64,000 nucleotides of DNA from JADFXI01 sp963784135 (lineage in GTDB: Bacteria > Nitrospirota > Thermodesulfovibrionia > Thermodesulfovibrionales > Dissulfurispiraceae): contig CAWAQG010000015.1 of the NCBI GenBank assembly GCA_963784135.1, forward strand, positions 38,331 through 102,330, written 5' to 3'. Below the pieces are notes generated by a model. It was not told the origin of the DNA and ran no database searches. It was given only the letters and a program-made list of their open reading frames with translations. The translations under genes were made by a program, and so were the position numbers. Positions 25,103 through 32,981 of this stretch are shown here, piece after piece; the stretch's first letter is position 1; every line of letters starts with the position of its first letter.

Positions 25103-25327
25103 TCAAGATGCCTTTTCAAGACGTTCTGCTACCCAGACTTTTATAATTGACTGCCGGGGGACTCCCAATCTTCTGGCTTCTTTATCCAGCAAGTGAATCA
25201 TCCACACAGGGAAGTCAACATTTACCCTCTTTTGTTCCTGTTCCGGTCTTCTTGCCTTCGTTAAATCAAGGTGCTGGGAAATATCCTCGCCTTCATCAAA
25301 TTTCTTTTCAAGTTCTTTAGCTTTCAT
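25103..25327 (-). CDS. brnA: BrnA-like antitoxin
   Basis: A 74-aa CopG/ribbon-helix-helix-type protein. KRVNVDFPVWMIHLLDKEARRLGVPRQSIIKVWVAERL is the usual BrnA C-terminal DNA-binding region, and the acidic N-terminus (KFDEGEDISQHLDL) is also typical. It overlaps the toxin gene by 11 nt. It should neutralise BrnT and repress the shared promoter. Confidence 0.85.
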   Translation of the reverse strand: MKAKELEKKFDEGEDISQHLDLTKARRPEQEQKRVNVDFPVWMIHLLDKEARRLGVPRQSIIKVWVAERLEKAS

Positions 25328-25577
25328 ATATATCAACCTCCTCTTTTCTGGACCTCCGCACCGAAATAAGTCGAACTTTTTCGCTTCGATAAGTAATTAT
25401 TGCAGACCAGTACTTTTCTGAGATCTTCCCGATTACCAAAAATCTCTCTTCGTCACTGGTCTTCAGCGGAATCTCGATAAAGTCCGCATCATGCCATATT
25501 TCCTGGGCTGCATAAAAATCGATGCCGTGTTTCTTCTTGTTGCTTTCACTTTTGTTGGTATCAAACTCATACTCCAT
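25317..25577 (-). CDS. brnT: BrnT-like ribonuclease toxin
   Basis: An 86-aa protein: YEFDTNKSESNKKKHGIDFYAAQEIW at the N-terminus, then RFLVIGKISEKYWSAIITYR and VRLISVRRSRKEEVDIYE. The KHGI...A and RLISxRR motifs are BrnT hallmarks of the RelE-like fold. Toxin-first gene order is normal for BrnTA. Confidence 0.87.
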   Translation of the reverse strand: MEYEFDTNKSESNKKKHGIDFYAAQEIWHDADFIEIPLKTSDEERFLVIGKISEKYWSAIITYRSEKVRLISVRRSRKEEVDIYES

Positions 25578-25586
25578 AATATAATT

Positions 25587-25614
25587 ATTATACCTTAAAT
25601 ATACCTACAGTCAA
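25587..25614 (-). promoter_or_regulatory. Sigma-70-type promoter of brnTA
   Basis: On the minus strand TTGACT (25609-25614) and TATAAT (25587-25592) are separated by 16 nt, 10 bp before the toxin ATG. The very short leader suggests the -10 region is also the repressor site. Confidence 0.6.
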
Positions 25615-25679
25615 TAAATAGTTGCTTACATAAACGGTTAGATGCTAACGACTTAGTTACGAGGCGTGCTGCCTTATTC

Positions 25680-25748
25680 TGTCATCCCGGCTTGTCCGGG
25701 ATCTATCCGGGCAAGTCGAAAAACGATTCCGGACAAGCCGGAATGACA
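25680..25748. repeat. REP-like pair of inverted hairpins
   Basis: tgtcatcccggcttgtccgg at the left and an inverted copy (ccggacaagccggaatgaca) at the right. A third copy of the unit is at 32934-32957. This is the only notable content of the 318-bp gene-free stretch 25578-25895 apart from the brn promoter and the ahcY terminator. Confidence 0.75.
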
Positions 25749-25844
25749 ACTTATTTTAATGTCCCTTTGTGAGCTCCAGATCATGGGGATTCCTGATAAA
25801 AACATCGGGAACGACAAGCTCAGACTTTTACAAGAGTCTACATT

Positions 25845-25872
25845 AAAAAAGGGGGCCATATGGCCCCCTTTT
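25845..25872 (-). terminator. Intrinsic terminator after ahcY (bidirectional)
   Basis: gggggccatatggccccc hairpin (25851-25868) with an A-run on one side and a T-run on the other, 23 bp past the ahcY stop. Confidence 0.85.
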
Positions 25873-25895
25873 CACGATATAGTATACCGGTTGCC

Positions 25896-27155
25896 TTACG
25901 TCCCCATCTCCCAGCTTTGCAGGTATTTCTTCTGCTCCGGGGTAAGGGTGTCTATTGAGATGCCCATTGCTTTCAGTTTAAGCCGGGCTATTTCCTTGTC
26001 TATCTTTTCCGGTACGCCGTAAACCTTTTTTTCGAGTTTCTTTGCATTCTTTACCATGAATTCTGAACACAATGCCTGGTTTGCAAAGCTCATATCCATG
26101 ACCGCTGAAGGATGGCCCTCGGCAGCAGCGAGATTGATAAGCCTTCCCTCTCCGAGGAGGTATATCCTTTTGCCGTTTCGGAGCGTAAACTCTTCCACAA
26201 AATCCCTCATCATCCTCCTGGCCCTGGACATCGCGGCAAGACTTTCGATGTCGATCTCGACATTGAAATGGCCGGTATTGCAGACAATGGCGCCGTCTTT
26301 CATAACGGAAAAACATTGCTTCGAAATGACCTTGAGGTCCCCGGTCGCAGTGACGAAAATGTCACCTATCCTCGCTGCCTCCAGGACAGGCATTAATTCA
26401 AACCCGTCCATTGTCGCTTCAAGGGCTTTTAACGGGTCTACCTCTGTAATAATGACCCTTGCACCGTGGCCTTTTGCTCTCATGGCAACACCCCTGCCGC
26501 ACCAGCCGTATCCGGCCACTACAAAGACTGAGCCTGCAATCAGCCTGTTCGTCGACCTTATTATCCCATCCATAGTGCTCTGCCCCGTGCCGTAACGGTT
26601 GTCAAAAAGGTGCTTTGTAAAAGCATCGTTTACTGCAACTATGGGATACCGGAGCGCGCCGCTTTCCGCCATTGCCTTCAGCCGTATAACACCCGTAGTA
26701 GTTTCTTCGGTGCCTCCGATAACTCCATCCAGCAGGTGTTTGGCATCTTTATGAAGCGTTGAAACCACGTCGGCCCCATCGTCCATAGTTATCTGCGGCT
26801 TAAGGGCCAGGGCATCCTTGATATGCCTGTAATATGTTTTTGTATCTTCCCCTTTGATGGCAAAAACGGAAATGCCTGAATTCTTCACGAGCGATGCCGC
26901 CACATCGTCCTGCGTACTGAGCGGGTTGGAAGCGCATAGTGAAATTTCGGCCCCCCCTGCCTTAAGTGTCTCCATAAGACTTGCCGTCTCGGTGGTGACA
27001 TGAAGACAGGCTACTACCCTTATTCCCTTAAGCGGCTTCTCCTTGCCGAATCTTTCTGTAATGCTCTTTAATACCGGCATTTCCTGGGCAGCCCACTCTA
27101 TCCTCAGCTTCCCTTTCTTCGCAAGACCGATATCCTTTACATCGTACTTTGCCAT
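25896..27155 (-). CDS. ahcY: S-adenosylhomocysteinase
   Basis: A 419-aa NAD-dependent hydrolase that removes SAH produced by SAM-dependent methylation. Features: CLHVTTETASLMETLKAGGA, CASNPLSTQDDVAA, VNDAFTKHLFDNRYGTGQST, the Rossmann motif VAGYGWCGRGVA, CNTGHFNVEID. Length is that of the shorter bacterial/archaeal form. It lies directly downstream of metK, so SAM synthesis and SAH removal share one transcript. Confidence 0.97.
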   Translation of the reverse strand: MAKYDVKDIGLAKKGKLRIEWAAQEMPVLKSITERFGKEKPLKGIRVVACLHVTTETASLMETLKAGGAEISLCASNPLSTQDDVAASLVKNSGISVFAIKGEDTKTYYRHIKDALALKPQITMDDGADVVSTLHKDAKHLLDGVIGGTEETTTGVIRLKAMAESGALRYPIVAVNDAFTKHLFDNRYGTGQSTMDGIIRSTNRLIAGSVFVVAGYGWCGRGVAMRAKGHGARVIITEVDPLKALEATMDGFELMPVLEAARIGDIFVTATGDLKVISKQCFSVMKDGAIVCNTGHFNVEIDIESLAAMSRARRMMRDFVEEFTLRNGKRIYLLGEGRLINLAAAEGHPSAVMDMSFANQALCSEFMVKNAKKLEKKVYGVPEKIDKEIARLKLKAMGISIDTLTPEQKKYLQSWEMGT

Positions 27156-27164
27156 GTATCCTCC

Positions 27165-28319
27165 TTAGATCCCCGCCTGCTTCTTCAGGGTCTCCGCCAT
27201 ATCGGTATGTTCCCAGGTAAACTCTTTTTCAGTCCTGCCAAAATGCCCGTATGCTGCGGTTTTCTTGTAAATAGGTCTCCTCAGGGAGAGCTTGTCGATT
27301 ATGCCTTTCGGCGTCATGTCAAAATTTTTCACTATCAGCTCTGAAATTTTCTTATTCTCGACCTTGCCGGTACCGAAGGTATCTACAAATACCGATACAG
27401 GCTGGGGCACGCCTATTGCATAAGCGATTTGTATCTCGCACCGGGATGCGATGCCTGAAGCGACAATATTCTTTGCGATATACCTTGCCATGTACGAAGC
27501 AGACCTGTCGACCTTTGAGGGGTCCTTTCCAGAGAAGCAGCCTCCTCCGTGGCTTCCCACGCCGCCGTAAGTATCCACAATTATCTTCCTGCCGGTCAGA
27601 CCCGTATCGCCCTGTGGCCCACCGATAACAAAACGGCCCGTCGGGTTGATATGGTAAACAACATGCTCTTCATCGAGCAGTTCGGGAGGGATAACAGGTT
27701 TAATTACTTTCTCAATAATATCTTCCCTCATTTCCTTCAATGTAATATCCGGACTGTGCTGGGACGAAATGACGATGGTGCGCACTTTATACGGCTGCCC
27801 GTCCCTGTATTCGATTGAAACCTGGGATTTGCCGTCAGGGCGGAGATAACTGAGGACATCTTTCTTCCTAACTTCAGCAAGCTTCCTGGTCAGTTTGTGG
27901 GCGAGCATGATGGTCATAGGCATCATTTCAGGAGTTTCGTCACAGGCGAAACCGAACATCAGCCCCTGGTCACCGGCGCCGCCGACATCAACCCCCATGG
28001 CGATATCCGTCGATTGTTTGTCTATAGAGGTGATAACGGCGCAGGTTTCATAGTCAAACCCGTATTTGGCCCTTGTATATCCTATTTCCTTAATAGTTTC
28101 CCTCACGATGTCAGGTATATGAACATAGCAGCTTGTTGTAATTTCTCCGGCAACGAATGCCATCCCCGTAGTTACAAGACATTCGCAGGCAACACGCGCG
28201 GTCTTGTCCTGTGCGATTATTGCATCCAGTATTCCATCAGATATCTGGTCTGCGATTTTATCAGGATGTCCCTCTGTAACAGACTCTGAAGTAAACAAAT
28301 AATCTCTACCATTTCCCAT
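27165..28319 (-). CDS. metK: S-adenosylmethionine synthetase
   Basis: A 384-aa enzyme. Signature segments: TSESVTEGHPDKIADQISDGILD, GAGDQGLMFGFACDETPEMMP, GGPQGDTGLTGRKIIVDTYGG, GGGCFSGKDPSKVDRSASY. Supplies SAM for the methylases in the window, including six corrin methyltransferase activities. It sits between asd and ahcY. Confidence 0.98.
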   Translation of the reverse strand: MGNGRDYLFTSESVTEGHPDKIADQISDGILDAIIAQDKTARVACECLVTTGMAFVAGEITTSCYVHIPDIVRETIKEIGYTRAKYGFDYETCAVITSIDKQSTDIAMGVDVGGAGDQGLMFGFACDETPEMMPMTIMLAHKLTRKLAEVRKKDVLSYLRPDGKSQVSIEYRDGQPYKVRTIVISSQHSPDITLKEMREDIIEKVIKPVIPPELLDEEHVVYHINPTGRFVIGGPQGDTGLTGRKIIVDTYGGVGSHGGGCFSGKDPSKVDRSASYMARYIAKNIVASGIASRCEIQIAYAIGVPQPVSVFVDTFGTGKVENKKISELIVKNFDMTPKGIIDKLSLRRPIYKKTAAYGHFGRTEKEFTWEHTDMAETLKKQAGI

Positions 28320-28407
28320 GGCCCACCTCCAGCGTTATATATGAGAACGAACTGCTATCAAAGTCAGGATTTTTATAATATCACCGATCGGCGCACAATA
28401 CAATAGT

Positions 28408-29436
28408 CTATTGCACCTGTTTAATGAGCTCCTCTGCGATTTGCACTGCGTTTAACGCCGCTCCTTTTCTCAGGTTGTCCGAGACAATCCACATATTGAT
28501 CCCTTTTTCGATAGACTCGTCCTCCCTGATCCTGCCGACATATACATCGTCCTTGCCGGCTATTTCAACGGGAAGAGGGTACACATTTTTTTCCGGGGCG
28601 TCAAATAGTGTAATACCGGGGGCGTTAGAAAAAAGCTCGCGGACCTCCTGCGGGGTGATTTTTATTTTCGTCTCTATGTTAAGCGCTTCGGAATGTCCCC
28701 TGAAAACAGGCACACGGACCGTTGTAGCCGTTAGTTTTATCGAATCGTCGCCCATAATCTTGCAGGTCTCGTTGACCATTTTCATCTCTTCCTTTGTGTA
28801 GCCGTTTTCCAGAAATTTATCGATATGGGGCAGCACATTGAATGCTATCTGGTGCGGATAGACATTACACTGGATCTCCCTGAAACTGAGCAGGTCCGTT
28901 GTCTGCTGGAGGAGTTCATCCATCGCTTTTTTGCCTGTCCCCGAGACCGCCTGAAAGGTGGTCACAACCACCCTGCTTATTTTTGCGGCGTCGTGAATGG
29001 GCTTCAGCGCCACGACCATTTGTATAGTCGAGCAGTTAGGGTTCGCAATAATGCCTTTATGCCACTTAAGGTCATGAGCGTTGACCTCAGGCACCACAAG
29101 CGGTACCGCGGGGTCCATCCTCCATTGACTGGAATTGTCCACGACAATACATCCTGATCGCGCCGCAATGGGAGCCCATATTTTCGAACGCTCGGCTCCG
29201 GCAGAGAAAAGCGCAATATCGATGCCTTTGAATGAATTTTCGTTGAGGGTCTCGACAGCGATGTCCTCGCCGTTGAATTCGAGTGTGTTCCCTTCAGATC
29301 TTTCCGAAGCAAACAGCCTCAGTTTATCCACCGGAAATTTTCTCTCCTCAAGCACCGCAATCATCTCATTGCCCACCGCGCCCGTTGCGCCAACCACGGC
29401 TACTGCATATTTCCCTTTTTTCTTTAACATCTCCAT
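28408..29436 (-). CDS. asd: Aspartate-semialdehyde dehydrogenase
   Basis: A 342-aa enzyme reducing aspartyl phosphate to the semialdehyde for lysine, methionine and threonine. VVGATGAVGNEM is the NADP-binding loop; VVPEVN, NPNCSTIQMVVAL with the catalytic Cys, and VPVFRGHSEALNIET follow. Start at 29436 has AAGGAG upstream; 5 nt separate it from leuB. Confidence 0.96.
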   Translation of the reverse strand: MEMLKKKGKYAVAVVGATGAVGNEMIAVLEERKFPVDKLRLFASERSEGNTLEFNGEDIAVETLNENSFKGIDIALFSAGAERSKIWAPIAARSGCIVVDNSSQWRMDPAVPLVVPEVNAHDLKWHKGIIANPNCSTIQMVVALKPIHDAAKISRVVVTTFQAVSGTGKKAMDELLQQTTDLLSFREIQCNVYPHQIAFNVLPHIDKFLENGYTKEEMKMVNETCKIMGDDSIKLTATTVRVPVFRGHSEALNIETKIKITPQEVRELFSNAPGITLFDAPEKNVYPLPVEIAGKDDVYVGRIREDESIEKGINMWIVSDNLRKGAALNAVQIAEELIKQVQ

Positions 29437-29441
29437 GCTCC

Positions 29442-30530
29442 TTATTTATTCCCGCTCACATATTTAGCTACCAAATCTCCCACCCCGGTTGTGGAATACC
29501 CCATCTTCCCCGCAGCCTGGCTCTTCATTTTCTGCATCACTGCCGTCATAGCTGTCTCTATTGACTGTGCAGCCGCTGCTTCGCCGAGGGTATCGAGCAT
29601 CATCATCGCAGCTCCGATTGCCGCCATGGGGTTGATCACGTTCTGGCCGGCATACTTCGGAGCACTGCCGCCCATCGGCTCGAACATTGAAACACCCTCA
29701 GGGTTGATGTTCCCGCCGGCCGCCACTCCAAGCCCGCCCTGTATCATGGCGCCAAGGTCGGTGATGATGTCGCCGAAAAGATTTTCAGTGACAACCATGT
29801 CGAACCATTCGGGGTTTTTCACGAACCACATATTCGCGGCATCCACATGATTGTAGTCGCGCTTGAGTTCAGGGTATTGCTTTGATCCCATCTCTTCAAA
29901 AGCGCGGTACCAGAGGTCCCCGCAATGAGTAAGCACATTCCTCTTGTGGACGAGCGTGATAGGTTTCCCGGCATACTTCGGGTCCTTCGCGTTGCGCATC
30001 TTCTTGAGCTCGAATGCATACTTCAGACAGCGGTCCACCGTGCGGCGGTCATACACCATCAATTGAGTGGCGATCTCATCCTGAGTGCCGATGCGCGTCA
30101 CTCCGCCATGTCCGGTATAGATGCCGCTGGAGTTTTCACGAATAACCACAAAATCGATGTGCTCCGGCCCCTTGTCCTTCAAAGGTGTATCCACGTTGGG
30201 GTAAAGCTTCACAGGACGGAGATTAATGTATTGATCGAGAGCAAAGCGTATCTTGAGGAGAATCCCTGTTTCGAGAATGCCGGGTTTTACCTTCGGGTGG
30301 CCGATAGCACCAAGAAATATCGCGTCGAACTTCCTGAACTCGTCAATCGCACTGTCGGGGAGTGTCTCGCCGGTCTTTAAATAGCGCGCGCCGCCAAAGT
30401 CGAATTCCTCGAGCTCGAGCTTGAACCCGAACTTTGCCGAAGCAGTGTTGAGGACCTTTAGTCCCTCGGCCACTACCTCCGGGCCTGTCCCATCCCCCGG
30501 TATTACTGCTATGCTGTAAGTTTTGCTCAT
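29442..30530 (-). CDS. leuB: 3-Isopropylmalate dehydrogenase
   Basis: A 362-aa beta-decarboxylating dehydrogenase. IAVIPGDGTGPEVVAEGLKVL, IRENSSGIYTGHGG, TLVHKRNVLTHCGDLWYRAF, MVVTENLFGDIITDLGAMIQGGLG and FEPMGGSAPKYAGQ are visible. The IREN...YTG variant also occurs in tartrate dehydrogenase-like members, but linkage to leuD supports leucine synthesis. Start ATG 30530 overlaps the leuD stop (ATGA). Confidence 0.9.
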   Translation of the reverse strand: MSKTYSIAVIPGDGTGPEVVAEGLKVLNTASAKFGFKLELEEFDFGGARYLKTGETLPDSAIDEFRKFDAIFLGAIGHPKVKPGILETGILLKIRFALDQYINLRPVKLYPNVDTPLKDKGPEHIDFVVIRENSSGIYTGHGGVTRIGTQDEIATQLMVYDRRTVDRCLKYAFELKKMRNAKDPKYAGKPITLVHKRNVLTHCGDLWYRAFEEMGSKQYPELKRDYNHVDAANMWFVKNPEWFDMVVTENLFGDIITDLGAMIQGGLGVAAGGNINPEGVSMFEPMGGSAPKYAGQNVINPMAAIGAAMMMLDTLGEAAAAQSIETAMTAVMQKMKSQAAGKMGYSTTGVGDLVAKYVSGNK

Positions 30531-31027
30531 GCTGCTCCTTTCATCCGCCTCTTTGTCCACTCGATCAACCCGCCGGCGCCTATCAACTCCTGCATAAACG
30601 GCGGAATCGGATTTGCGGTATATTTTTCGCCGGTAGCGAGGTTCTTAATAATTCCCTTATCAGCATCGATTTCTATCATTTCACCTTCCCTGATTTTCTC
30701 CGAGGCCTCTTCAGACTCAAAGATCGGGAGCCCTATATTGAAGGAGTTGCGGTAGAATATCCGTGCAAAGCTCCTTGCAATAACTGCCTGGATCCCGGCA
30801 GCCTTTATGGCAATAGGCGCATGCTCCCGAGAAGAACCGCACCCGAAGTTTTTTCCGGCAACTATGATGTCGCCTGCCTGTACTTTTGCAGGAAATCCCT
30901 TATCGGCATCCTCCATGACATGGCGGGCAAGTTCACCAGGATCGGATGTATTAAGATATCTGGCCGGGATAATCGCATCAGTATCAATATCGTTCCCAAA
31001 CCTCCAGACCTTTCCTTTAAGAAGCAT
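30527..31027 (-). CDS. leuD: 3-Isopropylmalate dehydratase small subunit
   Basis: A 166-aa swivelling domain of isopropylmalate isomerase: GKVWRFGNDIDTDAIIPARYLN and FGCGSSREHAPIAIKAAG. Start at 31027 follows GAGGAGG; an upstream ATG at 31042 lies within that site. The large subunit leuC is not next to it: a foldback element and miaA occupy the upstream side. Confidence 0.94.
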   Translation of the reverse strand: MLLKGKVWRFGNDIDTDAIIPARYLNTSDPGELARHVMEDADKGFPAKVQAGDIIVAGKNFGCGSSREHAPIAIKAAGIQAVIARSFARIFYRNSFNIGLPIFESEEASEKIREGEMIEIDADKGIIKNLATGEKYTANPIPPFMQELIGAGGLIEWTKRRMKGAA

Positions 31028-31043
31028 GTCAAACCTCCTCATT

Positions 31044-31207
31044 GTGCCTCAATTCATAAATACGGTTGCATTCGATCGCCGCTGCATCCGCTCCAGCTTC
31101 GTTGCACTCCTTCGACGTACGCAACGCGGTACGCCTCAGTCAATGCGCCTTGCCGGCACGGCGCATCGACGCTCTCGGTGCGATACCGTATTTATGAACT
31201 GAGGCAC
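31044..31207. repeat. 164-bp foldback (MITE-like) element upstream of leuD
   Basis: Terminal arms of 23 bp, gtgcctcaattcataaatac plus ggt at 31044-31066 and its inverse complement at 31185-31207 (22/23 identical). The core has cgtacgcaacgcggtacgcc, then cctcagtcaatgcgccttgcc. That core resembles the core of the element at 44563-44722 although the arms differ. It lies between the divergent leuD and miaA. Confidence 0.75.
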
Positions 31208-31276
31208 GAATCAATTGCTTTTTCAAAACTTATTGTAATAAACTTTCTATTATACCGTGACTGTCAATAATTTTCT

Positions 31277-32236
31277 ATGAAAAAAGTAATCCTCCTCCTC
31301 GGCCCCACCGGCGTCGGTAAAACAGCAGTGTCCCTCCTCCTGGCTGAAGCCCTGAATTCGGAAATCATAAGCGCCGATTCCATGCAGATTTACAAACATA
31401 TGGACATAGGGACAGCCAAACCATCGGCTGAGGAACAGCGGCTGGTAAAACACCATATGATCGATGTGGCAGAGCCGTGGGAATCATACAGCACAGGGGC
31501 CTATGTCAACGATGCCGGACCCATCATCGATACGCTTCTTGAAAAAAAACGCGTCCCCGTCATCGTCGGCGGCACCGGTTTATATATAAAGGCCATGACA
31601 CGCGGCATATTCAGCGGCCCGTCCGCTGACTGGGGAGCAAGGAACGAACTGCTCCATAAGGAGGCTGCCGACCCCGGCTCACTTTACGCATGTTTGAAAA
31701 GCACGGACCCCGCCGCAGCAGAAAAGATAATGCCCGCCGACACGCGAAGAATCGTCAGAGCACTCGAAGTATGTGAGAAAAGCGGTCGGAAAATGTCAGA
31801 ATTGCGCGAGGAGTTAACAAAACCTTTTCCGTATGCGTTCATCAAAATAGGACTTGCCAGAGACCGAAAAGAACTCTATGAGTTGATCGACAGGCGCGTT
31901 GATGCCATGATAGCTCAAGGGCTCGTGGATGAGGTGACGAGAGTTATGCGCCTGATAAAAGCAAATGTCGATAGTAAGGCTTTAGGCGAATCTTTGCCCA
32001 TTGCCTGTTCTTCCTTGCAGGCAATAGGCTACAAAGAAATAGCAATGCACCTGAATGGCGAACTGGGCCTTGATGAAGCAATCAACCTTATCAAGCAAAG
32101 GTCACGCAACTATGCCAAAAGGCAATTCACATGGTTCAAAAAAGAGGAAGGCATCCGGTGGGTGGATATATCCGGTGTATTTGATCCTAATGACATTTTC
32201 CAAAAAATAAAAGAAACGGTCCCATCTCTTTTATAA
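31277..32236 (+). CDS. miaA: tRNA dimethylallyltransferase MiaA
   Basis: A 319-aa enzyme that isopentenylates A37 of tRNAs reading UNN codons. P-loop LLGPTGVGKTA, SADSMQIYKHMDIGTAKP, HHMIDV, VIVGGTGLYIKAM, LQAIGYKEI and RNYAKRQFTWF are all present. It is about ten residues longer than typical; the excess (ALGESLPIACSS) coincides with an imperfect hairpin repeat at 31996-32029. Confidence 0.96.
   Translation: MKKVILLLGPTGVGKTAVSLLLAEALNSEIISADSMQIYKHMDIGTAKPSAEEQRLVKHHMIDVAEPWESYSTGAYVNDAGPIIDTLLEKKRVPVIVGGTGLYIKAMTRGIFSGPSADWGARNELLHKEAADPGSLYACLKSTDPAAAEKIMPADTRRIVRALEVCEKSGRKMSELREELTKPFPYAFIKIGLARDRKELYELIDRRVDAMIAQGLVDEVTRVMRLIKANVDSKALGESLPIACSSLQAIGYKEIAMHLNGELGLDEAINLIKQRSRNYAKRQFTWFKKEEGIRWVDISGVFDPNDIFQKIKETVPSLL
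31996..32029 (+). repeat. Hairpin repeat inside miaA
   Basis: Arms gcccattgcctg (31996-32007) and caggcaataggc (32018-32029) are inverse complements at 11 of 12 positions. The ggcaataggc core matches the repeats near 5743-5767 and 53024-53033. Confidence 0.55.
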
Positions 32237-32288
32237 AGAATGTCCCCGATATGTTTTGCTCTTCTTCAGCGTATGTTCTTTAAGTGCT

Positions 32289-32615
32289 TCACTCTGCACC
32301 GACAGCAATTTTCAGAGCACCATCCAATTCCTGCATTTTCTCGGGGGATAGTGAACCTATAAAATGAGTGAGCGAACTCTTGAGCATACTGACGAGCTCG
32401 TCACAATGAATGCTGCTTTCATGTTTCAGGCCCTCATGCGTACCGATTTTCACCTGGGTGGAAAGGCCGTCATAAGTCGAATATACAGGCGCGCATATAA
32501 CCGTTGAAAAACGTGAATCGATTACTACCTGCCTGCTGACTACTGCAAAAACTCGGAACCTTTTCGGGTCTCGAGGAGAACCTTTATAAACCCTGTACAA
32601 GTCCCCCCGGTTCAT
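32289..32615 (-). CDS. MazF/PemK-type endoribonuclease toxin
   Basis: A 108-aa protein starting MNRGDLYRV with FAVVSRQVVIDSRFSTVICAPVYST and SSIHCDELVSMLKSSLTHFIGSL. These match the MazF/PemK beta-barrel (RGD start, late L-x-x-F-I-G-x-L). Should cleave mRNA. Starts inside the antitoxin gene (4-nt overlap). Confidence 0.87.
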   Translation of the reverse strand: MNRGDLYRVYKGSPRDPKRFRVFAVVSRQVVIDSRFSTVICAPVYSTYDGLSTQVKIGTHEGLKHESSIHCDELVSMLKSSLTHFIGSLSPEKMQELDGALKIAVGAE

Positions 32616-32842
32616 ATCTCGGCTTGGTAAGATAGTACGTCTTCCGTCTCTTTATTTAACCGTTCGGCCTTCTTGTTAAGAATAGCGAGATCTTTGCTGT
32701 CCCGCTCCTTTTGCAGCCGTCTTTCAATGAAGTCCCTCACAGCTCTTTCGATAAACTCGGATCGGGTGTGACAAATGCCGGCAGACGCATCAATATACCT
32801 GATAATATCCTCCGAAAGGGTTATAGATGTCTTTACTTTCAT
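32612..32842 (-). CDS. Ribbon-helix-helix antitoxin partner of MazF
   Basis: A 76-aa protein. KVKTSITLSEDIIRYIDASAGICHTRSEFIERAVRDFIERR is a ribbon-helix-helix DNA-binding domain; the Lys/Glu-rich C-terminus is the likely toxin-binding tail. Confidence 0.83.
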   Translation of the reverse strand: MKVKTSITLSEDIIRYIDASAGICHTRSEFIERAVRDFIERRLQKERDSKDLAILNKKAERLNKETEDVLSYQAEI

Positions 32843-32848
32843 ACTACT

Positions 32849-32878
32849 AATATATTCTCACCCTTATTGAAAAGTCAA
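32849..32878 (-). promoter_or_regulatory. Sigma-70-type promoter of the MazEF-like pair
   Basis: On the minus strand TTGACT (32873-32878) and TATATT (32849-32854) with an 18-nt spacer, just upstream of the antitoxin ATG. Confidence 0.5.
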
Positions 32879-32933
32879 ATGTAGGTAGTGGTCTCAATAA
32901 GATGATTAATCGAGCGACTAAGCACCTTTATCC

Positions 32934-32957
32934 TGTCATTCCGGCTTGTCCGGAATC
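32934..32957. repeat. REP-like hairpin unit upstream of putA
   Basis: tgtcattccggcttgtccgg followed by aatc; same unit as 25680-25748, with the internal hairpin ttccggcttgtccggaa. Confidence 0.7.
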
Positions 32958-32981
32958 GTCCTTTGATGGTAGTATTGGGGC

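Noticed and set aside
28320..28407. Possible SAM riboswitch upstream of metK
   Set aside because: The gap is only 88 bp, follows asd in the same operon, and shows no SAM-aptamer-like stem pattern.
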